NCBI GenBank assembly: GCA_021776915.1
Contig: JAIQZU010000043.1
Location: forward strand, 1-64,000
Length of the DNA stretch: 64,000 bases
Direction: 5' to 3'
DNA from: Candidatus Scalindua sp.
GTDB lineage: Bacteria > Planctomycetota > Brocadiia > Brocadiales > Scalinduaceae
Position numbers and translations under genes: made by a program. The notes below the pieces were generated by a model. The model had not been told where the DNA came from and did not search any database. It was given only the letters and a program-made list of their open reading frames with translations. Positions 36,313-44,859 of this stretch are shown here, piece by piece. Numbering within the stretch: the first letter of the stretch is position 1; each line of letters starts with the position of its first letter.

Positions 36313-36666
36313 TGGTGGAGGCGGCGGGAGTCGAACCCGCGTCCCAAAGTATTTCAGCAAAAGTGTCTACACACATAGTCTGTCTTTTAATTTCGCTGTT
36401 TTAAATGCCGACAGACAGGCCTTCAAAACAACTATCTCAAATTAAAGTTTCGCCAAGCCTTCTTTGAGCGAAAAGGCTTAGCTATCCTGCTAATTTTCGC
36501 CTATCCAACCCCGCAGGAGAAAATTGAAAAGACGCGGCCGTTTTTACGCAGCCAATGCTAGTTCATTATCAGCATTTAAGTTTTTGCCAGGTTTTTAATG
36601 AGGCCGCCTGACCACCTCAGAGTGCAACTTTTGCATCCAGTTACTCGGTCGAAACCTTTCGCCCCC
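36313..36666 (-). ncRNA. ssrA: Transfer-messenger RNA (tmRNA)
   Basis: 354 nt. The 5' end GGGGGCGAAAGGTTTCGACC (from 36666) and the 3' end with a T-arm (GGGTTCGA-type, here CGGGTTCGACTCCCGC) and an encoded CCA (36315-36313) form a seven-pair acceptor stem with one G-U. The tag frame at 36573-36544 encodes ADNELALAA then TAA, preceded by UUAAAU; the exact resume codon is inferred from this. tmRNA with SmpB rescues stalled ribosomes. smpB ends only 22 bases upstream, so both may share a transcript that is processed. Confidence 0.93.
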
Positions 36667-36688
36667 CATTTAGTTCACATAACCCTTT

Positions 36689-37129
36689 TTATCTTTTAAC
36701 GATGCGTTCAATCTCACGTTCAACAGTCTTCTTTTTTAAGGTTTCCCTTTTATCTACTAACCTCTTACCTCGGCCAATAGCCAACTCGACCTTTATCCTT
36801 CCTTTCCTCAAATAAATCGAGAGAGGAACCAGAGAGAGACCTTTCTGTTGGATTTTTGCAACTAATTTCTTGATTTCACGTTTATGAAGAAGTAGCTTTC
36901 TTACACGTATAGGATCATGGTTCTCCCGATTTCCCTGTTCGTATGGACTTATGTGTAAATTGTGTAGGAAAACCTCGCTGTCCTTTACTTGAGCATAACT
37001 TTCACCTATACTTACATTTCTGTTACGTATTGATTTTACTTCCGTACCTTTTAAAGCAATCCCCGCTTCGATTTTCTCAATAATTTCATAATTAAAGCGG
37101 GCCTTTTTGTTAGTTGAAACAATTTCCAT
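36689..37129 (-). CDS. smpB: SsrA-binding protein
   Basis: 146 residues with the SmpB landmarks: NKKARFNYEI near the start, IEAGIALKGTEVKSIR, VFLHNLHISPYEQGN and a basic C-terminal tail RxxLVDKRETLKKK. It binds the tmRNA tRNA-like domain and delivers it to stalled ribosomes. The location directly upstream of ssrA is a common functional pairing. The start ATG at 37129 lies next to the divergent tRNA-Leu promoter, so the two promoters overlap the palindrome at 37144-37159. Confidence 0.95.
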   Translation of the reverse strand: MEIVSTNKKARFNYEIIEKIEAGIALKGTEVKSIRNRNVSIGESYAQVKDSEVFLHNLHISPYEQGNRENHDPIRVRKLLLHKREIKKLVAKIQQKGLSLVPLSIYLRKGRIKVELAIGRGKRLVDKRETLKKKTVEREIERIVKR

Positions 37130-37130
37130 G

Positions 37131-37160
37131 TTGACAAACCGTTATATAGTTAACTATATT
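37131..37160 (+). promoter_or_regulatory. Promoter of tRNA-Leu with overlapping palindrome
   Basis: TTGACA at 37131-37136, an 18-base spacer, then TATATT at 37155-37160. The perfect palindrome ATATAGTTAACTATAT (37144-37159) fills the spacer and most of the -10 box. Confidence 0.6.
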
Positions 37161-37201
37161 AGCAAAAATATCGTCAAGTTTCAAGAGTTATTACACTTAT
37201 A

Positions 37202-37285
37202 GCCGAAGTGGCGGAATTGGCAGACGCGTTAGGTTCAGGACCTAATGTCCGCAAGGATGTGGGGGTTCGAATCCCCCCTTCGGCA
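37202..37285 (+). tRNA. tRNA-Leu (anticodon CAG)
   Basis: A cloverleaf with a long variable arm: acceptor GCCGAAG pairs CTTCGGC, the anticodon stem TTAGG/CCTAA holds the loop TTCAGGA (anticodon CAG), the variable arm is TGTCCGCAAGGATGT, the T arm GGGGGTTCGAATCCCCC, and the discriminator is A. The 3' CCA is not encoded. Confidence 0.96.
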
Positions 37286-37663
37286 TATCTTGCCTCAGAA
37301 AACATATAAGCTTCTTATTAATAAACGCTTATGATCAATACTCACATCTAAAAACCCTCCTTCATAGCCAACTGCCAGTATGACATCTTCCTGAGTTTGC
37401 ATAATAATGGACAACTGCCAATTCGGCAGTACACCTGTATCCCATTCCTTTTAGTACAAAAAAGTATTTCTGATTTTTCTAAACTAAAAGCATTATGATC
37501 TGTTGACAGCATACGTTTTAGGAGAAAATCAAAGGCAAAATACTCAGATATTAAATAAGAATATCACATCAGGCATTTTTTTTGCTATACTATTCACTTC
37601 CAACTAAAAATATAAAAACTTATTTTAACTGCAGCATAGCCGAAAAAAAGGAGGTTCTTAAAT
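37286..37663. other. Upstream region of groEL
   Basis: About 380 bases. No groES and no CIRCE inverted repeat (TTAGCACTC-N9-GAGTGCTAA) are present. An extended -10 box TGCTATACT (37583-37591) is the most likely promoter; a -35 is not evident. AAAGGAGG precedes the groEL ATG. Confidence 0.45.
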
Positions 37664-39310
37664 ATGGCCGAAAAGAAAAAAATTGTTTTTGATCAGGACG
37701 CATTTGATGCTTTGAAGAAAGGTATTAATCAACTCGCTTCTGCTGTCAAAATAACCCTGGGTCCAAGAGGAAGAAACGTAATACTGCAAAAAAGTTTTGG
37801 GTCACCCACAATTACGAAAGACGGTGTAACAGTAGCAAAAGAAATAGAACTCGAAGATCATATAGAAAACATTGGGGCCCAAATGGTAAAATCTGTAGCT
37901 TCAAAGACGAGTGATGTTGCCGGTGATGGTACCACTACTGCTACAGTGCTTGCAGAGGCTATATTTCTGGAGGGGCTGAAAAACGTAGTCGCAGGCGCAG
38001 ATGCAATGGCACTCAAACGAGGTATCGAAAAAGCTGTTGATAAAGTCGTTGAGACATTGAAATCAATGAGTATTCCTGTAAAAGGCAGAAAAGAAATAGA
38101 GCAGGTTGGCACCGTATCTTCAAATCATGATGTTGAGATAGGTAAAATCATCGCCGATGCGATGGAAAAAGTTGGTAAGGACGGTGTTATTACGGTTGAA
38201 GAGGGAAAGAGTTTACAAACTGAATCAACATGGATTGAAGGCTTACAATTTGATAAAGGATATCTCTCGCCTTATTTTGTAACTGATCCTTCAAAGATGC
38301 AGGTGATCCTGGAAGATGCTTATATACTCATTCACGAAAAGAAGATTTCTTCAGCAAAGAATATATTACCTGTTTTAGAAAAGGTTGCACAAAGTGGCAA
38401 GCCTCTATTTATAATCGCAGAAGACATTGAAGGTGAGGCATTAACCCTCCTGGTAGTCAACAAACTTCGTGGGACACTAAGATGTGCTGCTGCTAAGGCG
38501 CCAGGTTTTGGTGATAGAAGAAAAGAGATGTTGCAGGATATTGCAATACTTACCGGTGGACAGGCTATCTTTGAAGACTTGGGCATAAATATGGAAGGAG
38601 TAGAGCTCAAAGACCTTGGAAGGGCGAAGAAGATTGAAATCGACAAAGAAAATACTACAATTATAGAAGGCGCCGGCAGTAGCAAAGAGATACAGGGAAG
38701 AATAGAACAAATACGAACACAAATACAGAGTACTACCTCAGATTACGATATAGAAAAACTGGAGGAGAGACTTGCAAAATTGACTGGTGGTGTAGCGCTT
38801 ATTAATGTTGGCGCAGCTACTGAGAGTGAAATGAAGGAGAAGAAAGCCAGAGTGGAAGACGCCTTGCATGCAACCAGAGCGGCTGTTGAAGAGGGCATTC
38901 TACCCGGTGGAGGAGTGGCCTTTATACGTGCAATTGACAAACTGAAAGCGTTGAAACTGAAGGGAGATGAATTAACAGGGGTTGATATTGTACGCAGAGC
39001 ATTATCTGCACCTCTAAGTCAAATTGTTGAAAATGCAGGTGAAAATGCACCAATCGTTGTAGAAAGGGTCGCCAATGCCGAGGGAAATGAGGGTTATGAT
39101 GCAAGCAGATCTAAATATTGTGATATGGTTAAGCAAGGCATTGTAGATCCGACTAAAGTAGTAAGGTGTGCAATTCAAAACGCCGCAAGCATTGCAACAC
39201 TCCTGTTAACCACTGACGCTATGATAGGAAGAGTACCTGAGAAGAAAAAGATGCCAGCTATGCCAGCAGGTGGAGGTGGTGGCTATGGTGGGTATGGAGA
39301 TATGTACTAA
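37664..39310 (+). CDS. groEL: 60 kDa chaperonin GroEL
   Basis: 548 residues, full-length chaperonin. [20 protein letters not shown] (nucleotide-binding), the apical domain and a hinge with GGVA are all in place. The C-terminal tail is [13 protein letters not shown], rich in Gly and Tyr, rather than the usual GGM repeats. It encloses folding proteins together with GroES. No groES is adjacent, which is uncommon for a sole groEL; planctomycetes often carry more than one groEL, so this could be an extra copy. A terminator follows before hsp20. Confidence 0.95.
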   Translation: MAEKKKIVFDQDAFDALKKGINQLASAVKITLGPRGRNVILQKSFGSPTITKDGVTVAKEIELEDHIENIGAQMVKSVASKTSDVAGDGTTTATVLAEAIFLEGLKNVVAGADAMALKRGIEKAVDKVVETLKSMSIPVKGRKEIEQVGTVSSNHDVEIGKIIADAMEKVGKDGVITVEEGKSLQTESTWIEGLQFDKGYLSPYFVTDPSKMQVILEDAYILIHEKKISSAKNILPVLEKVAQSGKPLFIIAEDIEGEALTLLVVNKLRGTLRCAAAKAPGFGDRRKEMLQDIAILTGGQAIFEDLGINMEGVELKDLGRAKKIEIDKENTTIIEGAGSSKEIQGRIEQIRTQIQSTTSDYDIEKLEERLAKLTGGVALINVGAATESEMKEKKARVEDALHATRAAVEEGILPGGGVAFIRAIDKLKALKLKGDELTGVDIVRRALSAPLSQIVENAGENAPIVVERVANAEGNEGYDASRSKYCDMVKQGIVDPTKVVRCAIQNAASIATLLLTTDAMIGRVPEKKKMPAMPAGGGGGYGGYGDMY

Positions 39311-39349
39311 ACTCAATCTCTACAATAAAAACGATAAAACAGTTATTTC

Positions 39350-39386
39350 AAAAAGCCGGCCTGAGTTTAGGGGTCGGCTTTTTTGT
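39350..39386 (+). terminator. Rho-independent terminator after groEL
   Basis: The stem AAAAGCCGGCC/GGTCGGCTTTT (one G-U) is followed by TTTTTTG. It separates groEL from the hsp20-lon unit. Confidence 0.85.
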
Positions 39387-39472
39387 TGAATGGATTTTGC
39401 AAAGCTGTTATATTCAACATTCACACTTTTTCAAAGAAATTTCGACTATTAAGACTTAGAAATGAGGGCAAA

Positions 39473-39922
39473 ATGGCTTTTATATCAGATGAATTATCGC
39501 AGAAATTGATGGCAAAACATAGTAATATTGAAAAGCTTTTCGAAGAATTCTTTTTTATGTCAAAGAGTCACGATTTCACTTCATCAACACCATGGCAACC
39601 TCCCGCTGACGTATACGAAACGGGAACAGATATTATAATAAAAATTGCTGTTTCCGGTCTTAAGCCTGAAGATATATCCATTCTCTTTTCTGACCGTATA
39701 CTTACGGTAAGTGGCAAAAGAAGCGATAATTCTGCACATCAAAAGGTATGTTTTTATCAGGTTGAAATAAGATATGGATATTTTGAAAGAAAGATAAAGA
39801 TTCCAAAAAATGTTGATGCAAATAACATCCAGGCCACCTACGAGAACGGATTTATAGTAATAACTATCCCAAAAGCCGAAAAAGCCTTTGATTCTACAAT
39901 ATCCATTAAAATTACGTATTAA
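39473..39922 (+). CDS. Hsp20/alpha-crystallin small heat shock protein
   Basis: 149 residues. An N-terminal helical arm is followed by the alpha-crystallin beta sandwich (PPADVYETGTDIIIKIAVSGL..., I-L-TVSGKR, YGYFERKIKIP and a GFIVITIPKA ending). It holds unfolding proteins in soluble oligomers. GAGGG lies seven bases before ATG 39473. The upstream open frame overlaps the groEL terminator and is not coding. lon follows after 11 bases, so the two are probably co-transcribed as a heat-response unit. Confidence 0.9.
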   Translation: MAFISDELSQKLMAKHSNIEKLFEEFFFMSKSHDFTSSTPWQPPADVYETGTDIIIKIAVSGLKPEDISILFSDRILTVSGKRSDNSAHQKVCFYQVEIRYGYFERKIKIPKNVDANNIQATYENGFIVITIPKAEKAFDSTISIKITY

Positions 39923-39933
39923 TTTATACTTTA

Positions 39934-42366
39934 ATGAAAGTTAAGGAAAAGAACACAATAAATTCAGAAGAAGTGGAACTCGATAAGCCGGATATCCCAA
40001 AGCACTTCGAACCGGAATCTATGAATATCCCTGAAGAACTGCCTGTTCTGGGGCTGAAGGATGTAGTAGTCTTTCCACAAATGGTTACAGCTCTGGGGGT
40101 TTCTACAGAAAAAGAACTTAAACTTCTCGATAATGTTCTGGCAACAAACAGATTTTTGGTACTTGTTGCCCAGAAAGATGCAGAAAAAGAGAATTTGACC
40201 CCTTCAGACCTTTATGAGTATGGAACAGCTTCAGTGGTATTGCAGATGTTACGGATGCCCGATAATACGGCAAAGATGCTTGTGCAGGGGATAGCAAGGA
40301 TACGCATTAAAGAGTTTACCGAAACAGAACCTTTTTTTAAGGCGAAAGTAGAAGTATTGAAAGACGACCCTGATAAAGGCGATGTTGAGACAGAAGCGCT
40401 GGCGACAAACGCTAAAAATCAGTTTTCTCATATGGTATCTATCTCTCCCCATTTACCGGAAGAATTAAAGATAGTCATTATTAATATAGATAATCCCGGA
40501 AGACTTTCGGACTTAATATCTTCGCATCTCAACATAAACATATCTGAAAAGCAGGAAATCCTTGAAACTTCAGATGTGAAGAAGCGTTTACAGAAGATAA
40601 ATACATTTGTTAACAATGAAATGCAGGTATTAGAGCTCGCCGGCAAGATACAAACACAGGTTAAGAGTGAAATGGATAAAGGACAGCGTGAGTATTATCT
40701 GCGCCAGCAACTTAAAGCGATACAGGAAGAACTTGGAGAAGGAGATGATCAGGCAGCCGAAGTTAAAGAATTGAGGAAAAAGTTAAAGCAGGCAAAATTG
40801 CCGGAGGAAGCCCAGAAGGAAGCAGATCGGGAACTTTCGCGCCTTGCAAGGATGCATCCTTCGTCAGCAGAATACACTGTTGCACGCACATATCTGGACT
40901 GGTTGGTAGCCTTGCCCTGGTCAAAGTCTACCAAAGACAACCTGGACATCTCCAGCGCCCACAAAGTGCTGGATACAGATCATTACGATTTGGAAAAGGT
41001 TAAGGAACGGATTCTGGAATATTTAGCCGTCAGGAAGCTTAAGGAAGACATGAAAGGACCAATACTATGCTTTGTCGGCCCACCGGGAACGGGTAAAACA
41101 TCTCTTGGTAAATCAATAGCCAGGGCAATGGGAAGAGAGTTTGTCAGGATGTCGCTTGGAGGAATTCGTGACGAAGCTGAAATTCGCGGCCATAGACGTA
41201 CTTATGTTGGTGCGCTCCCGGGAAGGATCATACAAGGCCTACGTAAGGCTTCCTCGAACAACCCTGTCTATATGCTGGATGAGGTAGACAAACTGGTAGC
41301 AGATTTTCATGGAGACCCTTCATCTGCTCTATTGGAAGTACTTGATCCGGAGCAGAATTTCTCTTTTTCAGACCATTACCTTGACGTGCCATTTGATTTA
41401 TCTAAGGTAATGTTTATAACAACAGCCAACATTCTCGATACAATACCACATGCTTTAAGAGACAGAATGGAAGTCCTGGATTTGCCAGGTTATACTACAG
41501 AAGAAAAACTTGAAATTGCAAAACAATATTTAATTCCAAAACAATTTGAGGCACATGGCTTAAAAACCAACAATTTAAAGATTACGGACGACGCGATTAA
41601 GGTAATAATAAGTGATTACACAAAAGAAGCCGGACTCAGAAACCTTGAACGCGAAATTGGCACAGTTTGTAGAAAGGTCGCCAAAGAAGTTGCCTCAGGT
41701 AAGACAAAACCGGTGAAAGCAAACGCAAAGAATGTTAACGACTTTCTGGGGCCCATAAAATTCTTCTCCGAAATAGCAGAAACATCTGTTGAACCCGGAG
41801 TAGCAACAGGCCTCGCATGGACTCAGGCCGGAGGTGAAATATTATTTATTGAATCTACAAAAATGCCGGGAACCGGAAAGTTGACGTTGACAGGCCAGCT
41901 TGGAAACGTTATGAAGGAATCCGCTCAGGCTGCATTGAGTTATGTCCGTGCAAAGGCAAAGACGTTAGGCCTCTCATTAAAAGATTTCTCAAAATATGAC
42001 TATCATATCCATGTCCCTGCAGGGGCTATCCCTAAGGATGGCCCTTCAGCCGGTGTTACCATGGCAATATCTCTAATATCACTATTCAAGAGTGTATCAA
42101 CAAAATCTCGTGTTGCCATGACGGGAGAAATAACGTTAAGGGGTAGAGTTTTGCCTGTTGGCGGAATCAAAGAAAAGGTATTAGCGGCAAAAAGGGCTGG
42201 TATTACCACCATAATACTGCCAAAGAAGAACGAAAAGGATTTAGTCGATGTTCCGGAGAAGGCGAAAGAAAAATTATCATTCAAATTAGTTGAGAAGGTA
42301 GACGAAATACTACCTATAGTTTTTGAAACAAAAAACAAACCAAAGATCAAAAAAAGGGGTAAATAG
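39934..42366 (+). CDS. lon: ATP-dependent Lon protease
   Basis: 810 residues, LonA type. The N-terminal substrate-binding domain (about 30-220) is followed by a coiled coil, the AAA+ module with Walker A GPPGTGKT at 382-389, and the protease domain with Ser705 in PKDGPSAG and Lys748 in GGIKEK, the catalytic dyad at the expected spacing of 43. It degrades misfolded and regulatory proteins in the cytoplasm. It is second in an hsp20-lon pair beside groEL. Cytoplasmic; no signal sequence. Confidence 0.96.
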   Translation: MKVKEKNTINSEEVELDKPDIPKHFEPESMNIPEELPVLGLKDVVVFPQMVTALGVSTEKELKLLDNVLATNRFLVLVAQKDAEKENLTPSDLYEYGTASVVLQMLRMPDNTAKMLVQGIARIRIKEFTETEPFFKAKVEVLKDDPDKGDVETEALATNAKNQFSHMVSISPHLPEELKIVIINIDNPGRLSDLISSHLNINISEKQEILETSDVKKRLQKINTFVNNEMQVLELAGKIQTQVKSEMDKGQREYYLRQQLKAIQEELGEGDDQAAEVKELRKKLKQAKLPEEAQKEADRELSRLARMHPSSAEYTVARTYLDWLVALPWSKSTKDNLDISSAHKVLDTDHYDLEKVKERILEYLAVRKLKEDMKGPILCFVGPPGTGKTSLGKSIARAMGREFVRMSLGGIRDEAEIRGHRRTYVGALPGRIIQGLRKASSNNPVYMLDEVDKLVADFHGDPSSALLEVLDPEQNFSFSDHYLDVPFDLSKVMFITTANILDTIPHALRDRMEVLDLPGYTTEEKLEIAKQYLIPKQFEAHGLKTNNLKITDDAIKVIISDYTKEAGLRNLEREIGTVCRKVAKEVASGKTKPVKANAKNVNDFLGPIKFFSEIAETSVEPGVATGLAWTQAGGEILFIESTKMPGTGKLTLTGQLGNVMKESAQAALSYVRAKAKTLGLSLKDFSKYDYHIHVPAGAIPKDGPSAGVTMAISLISLFKSVSTKSRVAMTGEITLRGRVLPVGGIKEKVLAAKRAGITTIILPKKNEKDLVDVPEKAKEKLSFKLVEKVDEILPIVFETKNKPKIKKRGK

Positions 42367-42822
42367 CGTAACCCCCTTATATTAAATATGTTACGCAGGA
42401 CACAAGCTGTTTTACACATATTGCAACTGCGATAAAAAACGCAACAACCCTCTTTTTTATCACATTTTCTGAGTAATAATTCGAAAAAATCCCTCTAAAA
42501 TTAACAATCCTCTTGTGTTCTGTAACTCATGGAATGAAATGTCTTTGCGACTATAAATATTGTATATAGAACTTTCTAACATACAACATTTTGTACATTT
42601 TGCAGAAAATGTACTTGACATTTTATTTACAATCTGTATATTACCACTCAAATTTAAATTTGTGTATCTAGATGCATTTCTTTTTTAACTGTAAATTTCA
42701 ATCGGTTCTAAGACTCCGGGAAAGGAGGGAAACTAAATAGAATAGCTTTCGGTTGGTTAATCAGTTAAATAGGTGGTTTAAACGTTAAATTTTTTATTTT
42801 TTTGAAAAAGGAGGAGAATATA
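42367..42822. promoter_or_regulatory. Promoter and long leader of the NrdD-tail-like gene
   Basis: About 455 bases. TTGACA (42615-42620), a 16-base spacer and TATATT (42637-42642) form a strong promoter. A transcript starting near 42649 would have about 175 untranslated bases before the GTG at 42823. I could not match the leader to a known riboswitch. The remainder, up to lon, shows no gene. Confidence 0.55.
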
Positions 42823-43272
42823 GTGACAGTAGAAACATTAAATGAGAACGCCAGTATTACAGAAAGTATTGAAAAGAGCTTAACAATTTTTGCAGAGGCG
42901 GTAGAGTTGTCTTCAGACCTCGAAATAATCGGTACAGCATTTCCATCGAACGACGAAGAGGTTTTCGTGATTAGAGACTACAGCAAGACCGAAGGTATCG
43001 AAGGGGCTTACGTTGAAGTGTCAATCGATGAGATCGTCCAAAAAGTTACTGATACAGATAAAGCTCAAGAATTTGTACAGGTAATCCAAAACGAGAGAAA
43101 GCCTATAGTCTTACACGGCGTCACAAGGATAGTTGGCTATTATTCCAGAGTTAACAATTGGAACAAGTCAAAAGTAGGAGAGCTAAGAGACCGTGCACAG
43201 AGGAATTATGGCCTCACGGCGGAATCTCCTATGTTTGATGCCGAGAGAATGAATGTGATTGACTCTTTATAA
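42823..43272 (+). CDS. Small protein with an NrdD C-terminal-like segment
   Basis: 149 residues. Residues about 100-135 (RIVGYYSRVNNWNKSKVGELRDR) match the segment found near the C-terminus of anaerobic ribonucleotide reductase NrdD. Here the enzyme barrel, the zinc cysteines and the glycyl radical site are all missing: the protein contains no Cys. The first 95 residues are acidic and unrecognised. The GTG start follows AAGGAGGAG at good distance. A strong promoter, long leader and dedicated terminator suggest a well-expressed single gene. Role unknown; it may bind nucleotides or a reductase partner. Confidence 0.72.
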   Translation: MTVETLNENASITESIEKSLTIFAEAVELSSDLEIIGTAFPSNDEEVFVIRDYSKTEGIEGAYVEVSIDEIVQKVTDTDKAQEFVQVIQNERKPIVLHGVTRIVGYYSRVNNWNKSKVGELRDRAQRNYGLTAESPMFDAERMNVIDSL

Positions 43273-43352
43273 AGATAAAGAAAATTTTCAATTAGGGTTA
43301 AACTTTAGTTCATTCCAATATGGACATGAGAGCTAAAGTGAACTTATTATTA

Positions 43353-43391
43353 AAGGCTTATAAGGTGTGTAAACCTTATAAGCCTTTTTTT
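43353..43391 (+). terminator. Rho-independent terminator
   Basis: A perfect 14-base stem (43353-43366 with 43373-43386) and a six-base loop, followed by five or more T. It ends the NrdD-tail-like transcript. Confidence 0.9.
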
Positions 43392-43650
43392 AATTAAAAG
43401 GGTAATCTATTTTAACAGTAGGGCTTGATGATATTCTTGCCTTTTCAAGAATCCTGCCATTTCTGATAATGAGTATTTCGGTGGCATCAACAGTATCAAA
43501 TGGATAAGGACTTCTTACATATTACCTTCTAAAATCGTTATCTTCTTCCACTCGTATAGTTGTTTGATTATATCTCGTTCTGACCGTCTTGCATCTGCTG
43601 TCAAAAACCTGAATCTGTACTTTGGGCACTATACTAAATGTTACTTGCAT
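43390..43650 (-). pseudogene. Degenerate small reading frame with an internal stop
   Basis: On the minus strand, a frame from ATG (43650) reads about 42 residues, meets a TAA at 43522-43524, then continues in the same frame for about 43 residues that look coding (SPYPFDTVDATEILIIRNG...) to a TAA at 43390-43392, inside the T tract of the neighbouring terminator. I do not recognise the family. This could be a decayed gene or chance. Confidence 0.3.
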
Positions 43651-43686
43651 TCATATACTGTATATGCTAGCTTATGCCACTTTACC

Positions 43687-43746
43687 ATTGAATACCTCCT
43701 TCTCTCTTCCAGGGCAACCTACAAACACATTAAGGAGGTATTCAAT
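43687..43746. repeat. Perfect 15-base inverted repeat with 30-base loop
   Basis: ATTGAATACCTCCTT (43687-43701) and AAGGAGGTATTCAAT (43732-43746). It lies 170 bases before the LolA-like gene, in DNA without a gene. It could be a remnant of a mobile element end or a regulatory hairpin; the right arm contains AAGGAGG but no start codon follows usefully. Confidence 0.6.
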
Positions 43747-43916
43747 TTATAACGTTATCTACTACCGTAACCGTATAGCATAGCTGGTGGTTTAAGGTAC
43801 TGCTTAATTAAACATGGCAAAGTAGACCAAGAATTAGAAGAATGTTTTTCTGGTGCAGTGGTTGTGGTAACCCCCGAATTTACTATAAATTTCAGTTTAA
43901 AAGGAGATGATTGAAA

Positions 43917-44744
43917 ATGGATTTTAGAAATATTGTTGGGTTTTTTTTGATGGTTGGTTTTTACTTTGCGATTAACGCCTCTCCTTCGTTTGCAGCTCCA
44001 ACGGAAGGCAAGCTTACCGGACGACAAATTATGGAAAAACAAAAAGAATTGCATAATGTCTCAAGTGAGTTTGAATCCCAAAAAATGGTTTTAGTGGATA
44101 AAACTGGAAGCAAAGAAACTAGAGATGTTCGTCGTTATATTAAAGAACATGAAACAGATGTTTTTCGATCTTTAATTGTGTTTTTACAGCCTTCTGATAT
44201 TGAGGGAACTGCTCTATTAAATTGGCAACACAAAGACCAAGCCGATGATCAATGGCTTTACCTTCCCGCTCAAGGAAAAATGCAGAGGATTGCAAAGGGT
44301 GGGAAGAAAAATTATTTCATGGGCACTGATTTTACTTATGAAGATATGCAGAGTGAAGAATTTGACGATTACAAATACACGCTTTTGAAAGAAGAGCCTT
44401 ACGCAAATGAATACACCTGCTATGTAGTGGAGGCTATTCCAGCCAATAAGGAAAAGGAGCGAGAATCTGCATATAGCAAAAGAGTCATGTGGCTGAGAAA
44501 AGATATTTTCTTAACTGTAAAGATTGATTTCTATGACAGAAGAGAGAAATTGATCAAAACACAAACAAACAGCGCCATTGAAAATGTTAAAGGAACCATC
44601 TGGCGAGCCAAGCAAACCATCATGGATAATCATAAATCAAAGCATAAAACGGCGATTATGGTTGTAAAGAGAGAGGTTAATGAAGAAATGCCGGATAAGA
44701 CTTTTACAGAACGGTTTATTTTAAAGGGTGAACACACCCAGTAA
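43917..44744 (+). CDS. LolA-like outer membrane lipoprotein-sorting protein
   Basis: About 275 residues. A signal peptide ends near SFAAP, and the mature part is a LolA/LolB-like half barrel: GRQIMEKQ near the start, R-RY, P-DIEGTALLNW, the W-YLPA-GK-RRIA-type segment (here WLYLPAQGKMQRI) and FMGTDFTYEDM. This protein type is usually encoded next to an MMPL exporter and is thought to carry lipidic cargo across the periplasm. ATG 43917 follows AAGGAG at ten bases. First of a three-gene cluster with its own codon style. Confidence 0.85.
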   Translation: MDFRNIVGFFLMVGFYFAINASPSFAAPTEGKLTGRQIMEKQKELHNVSSEFESQKMVLVDKTGSKETRDVRRYIKEHETDVFRSLIVFLQPSDIEGTALLNWQHKDQADDQWLYLPAQGKMQRIAKGGKKNYFMGTDFTYEDMQSEEFDDYKYTLLKEEPYANEYTCYVVEAIPANKEKERESAYSKRVMWLRKDIFLTVKIDFYDRREKLIKTQTNSAIENVKGTIWRAKQTIMDNHKSKHKTAIMVVKREVNEEMPDKTFTERFILKGEHTQ

Positions 44745-44859
44745 ATATGGTAAACACGCCAAATATATAGATGAATTCAGGTTAAATAAGTTATTTAATT
44801 ACAATAATTAGCCAGTTTTCTTGTAGATTTGGAATCTATATAACGGAGAAAAGCGACAA

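Noticed and set aside
36290-36376. N-terminal extension of the receiver-domain protein
   Set aside because: The added codons translate the 3' end of tmRNA; the real start is ATG 36289.
37286-37663. HrcA/CIRCE control or groES upstream of groEL
   Set aside because: Neither the CIRCE inverted repeat nor a groES-like frame is present.
39383-39472. Extension of the Hsp20 gene
   Set aside because: It begins in the groEL terminator and lacks a ribosome-binding site, while ATG 39473 has one.
42649-42822. Known riboswitch in the leader of the NrdD-tail-like gene
   Set aside because: No cobalamin, cyclic di-GMP, ydaO, glycine or SAM core motif could be recognised by eye.
43755-44054. 99-residue minus-strand open frame
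   Set aside because: Largely antisense to the signal peptide region of the LolA-like gene; no support as a protein.
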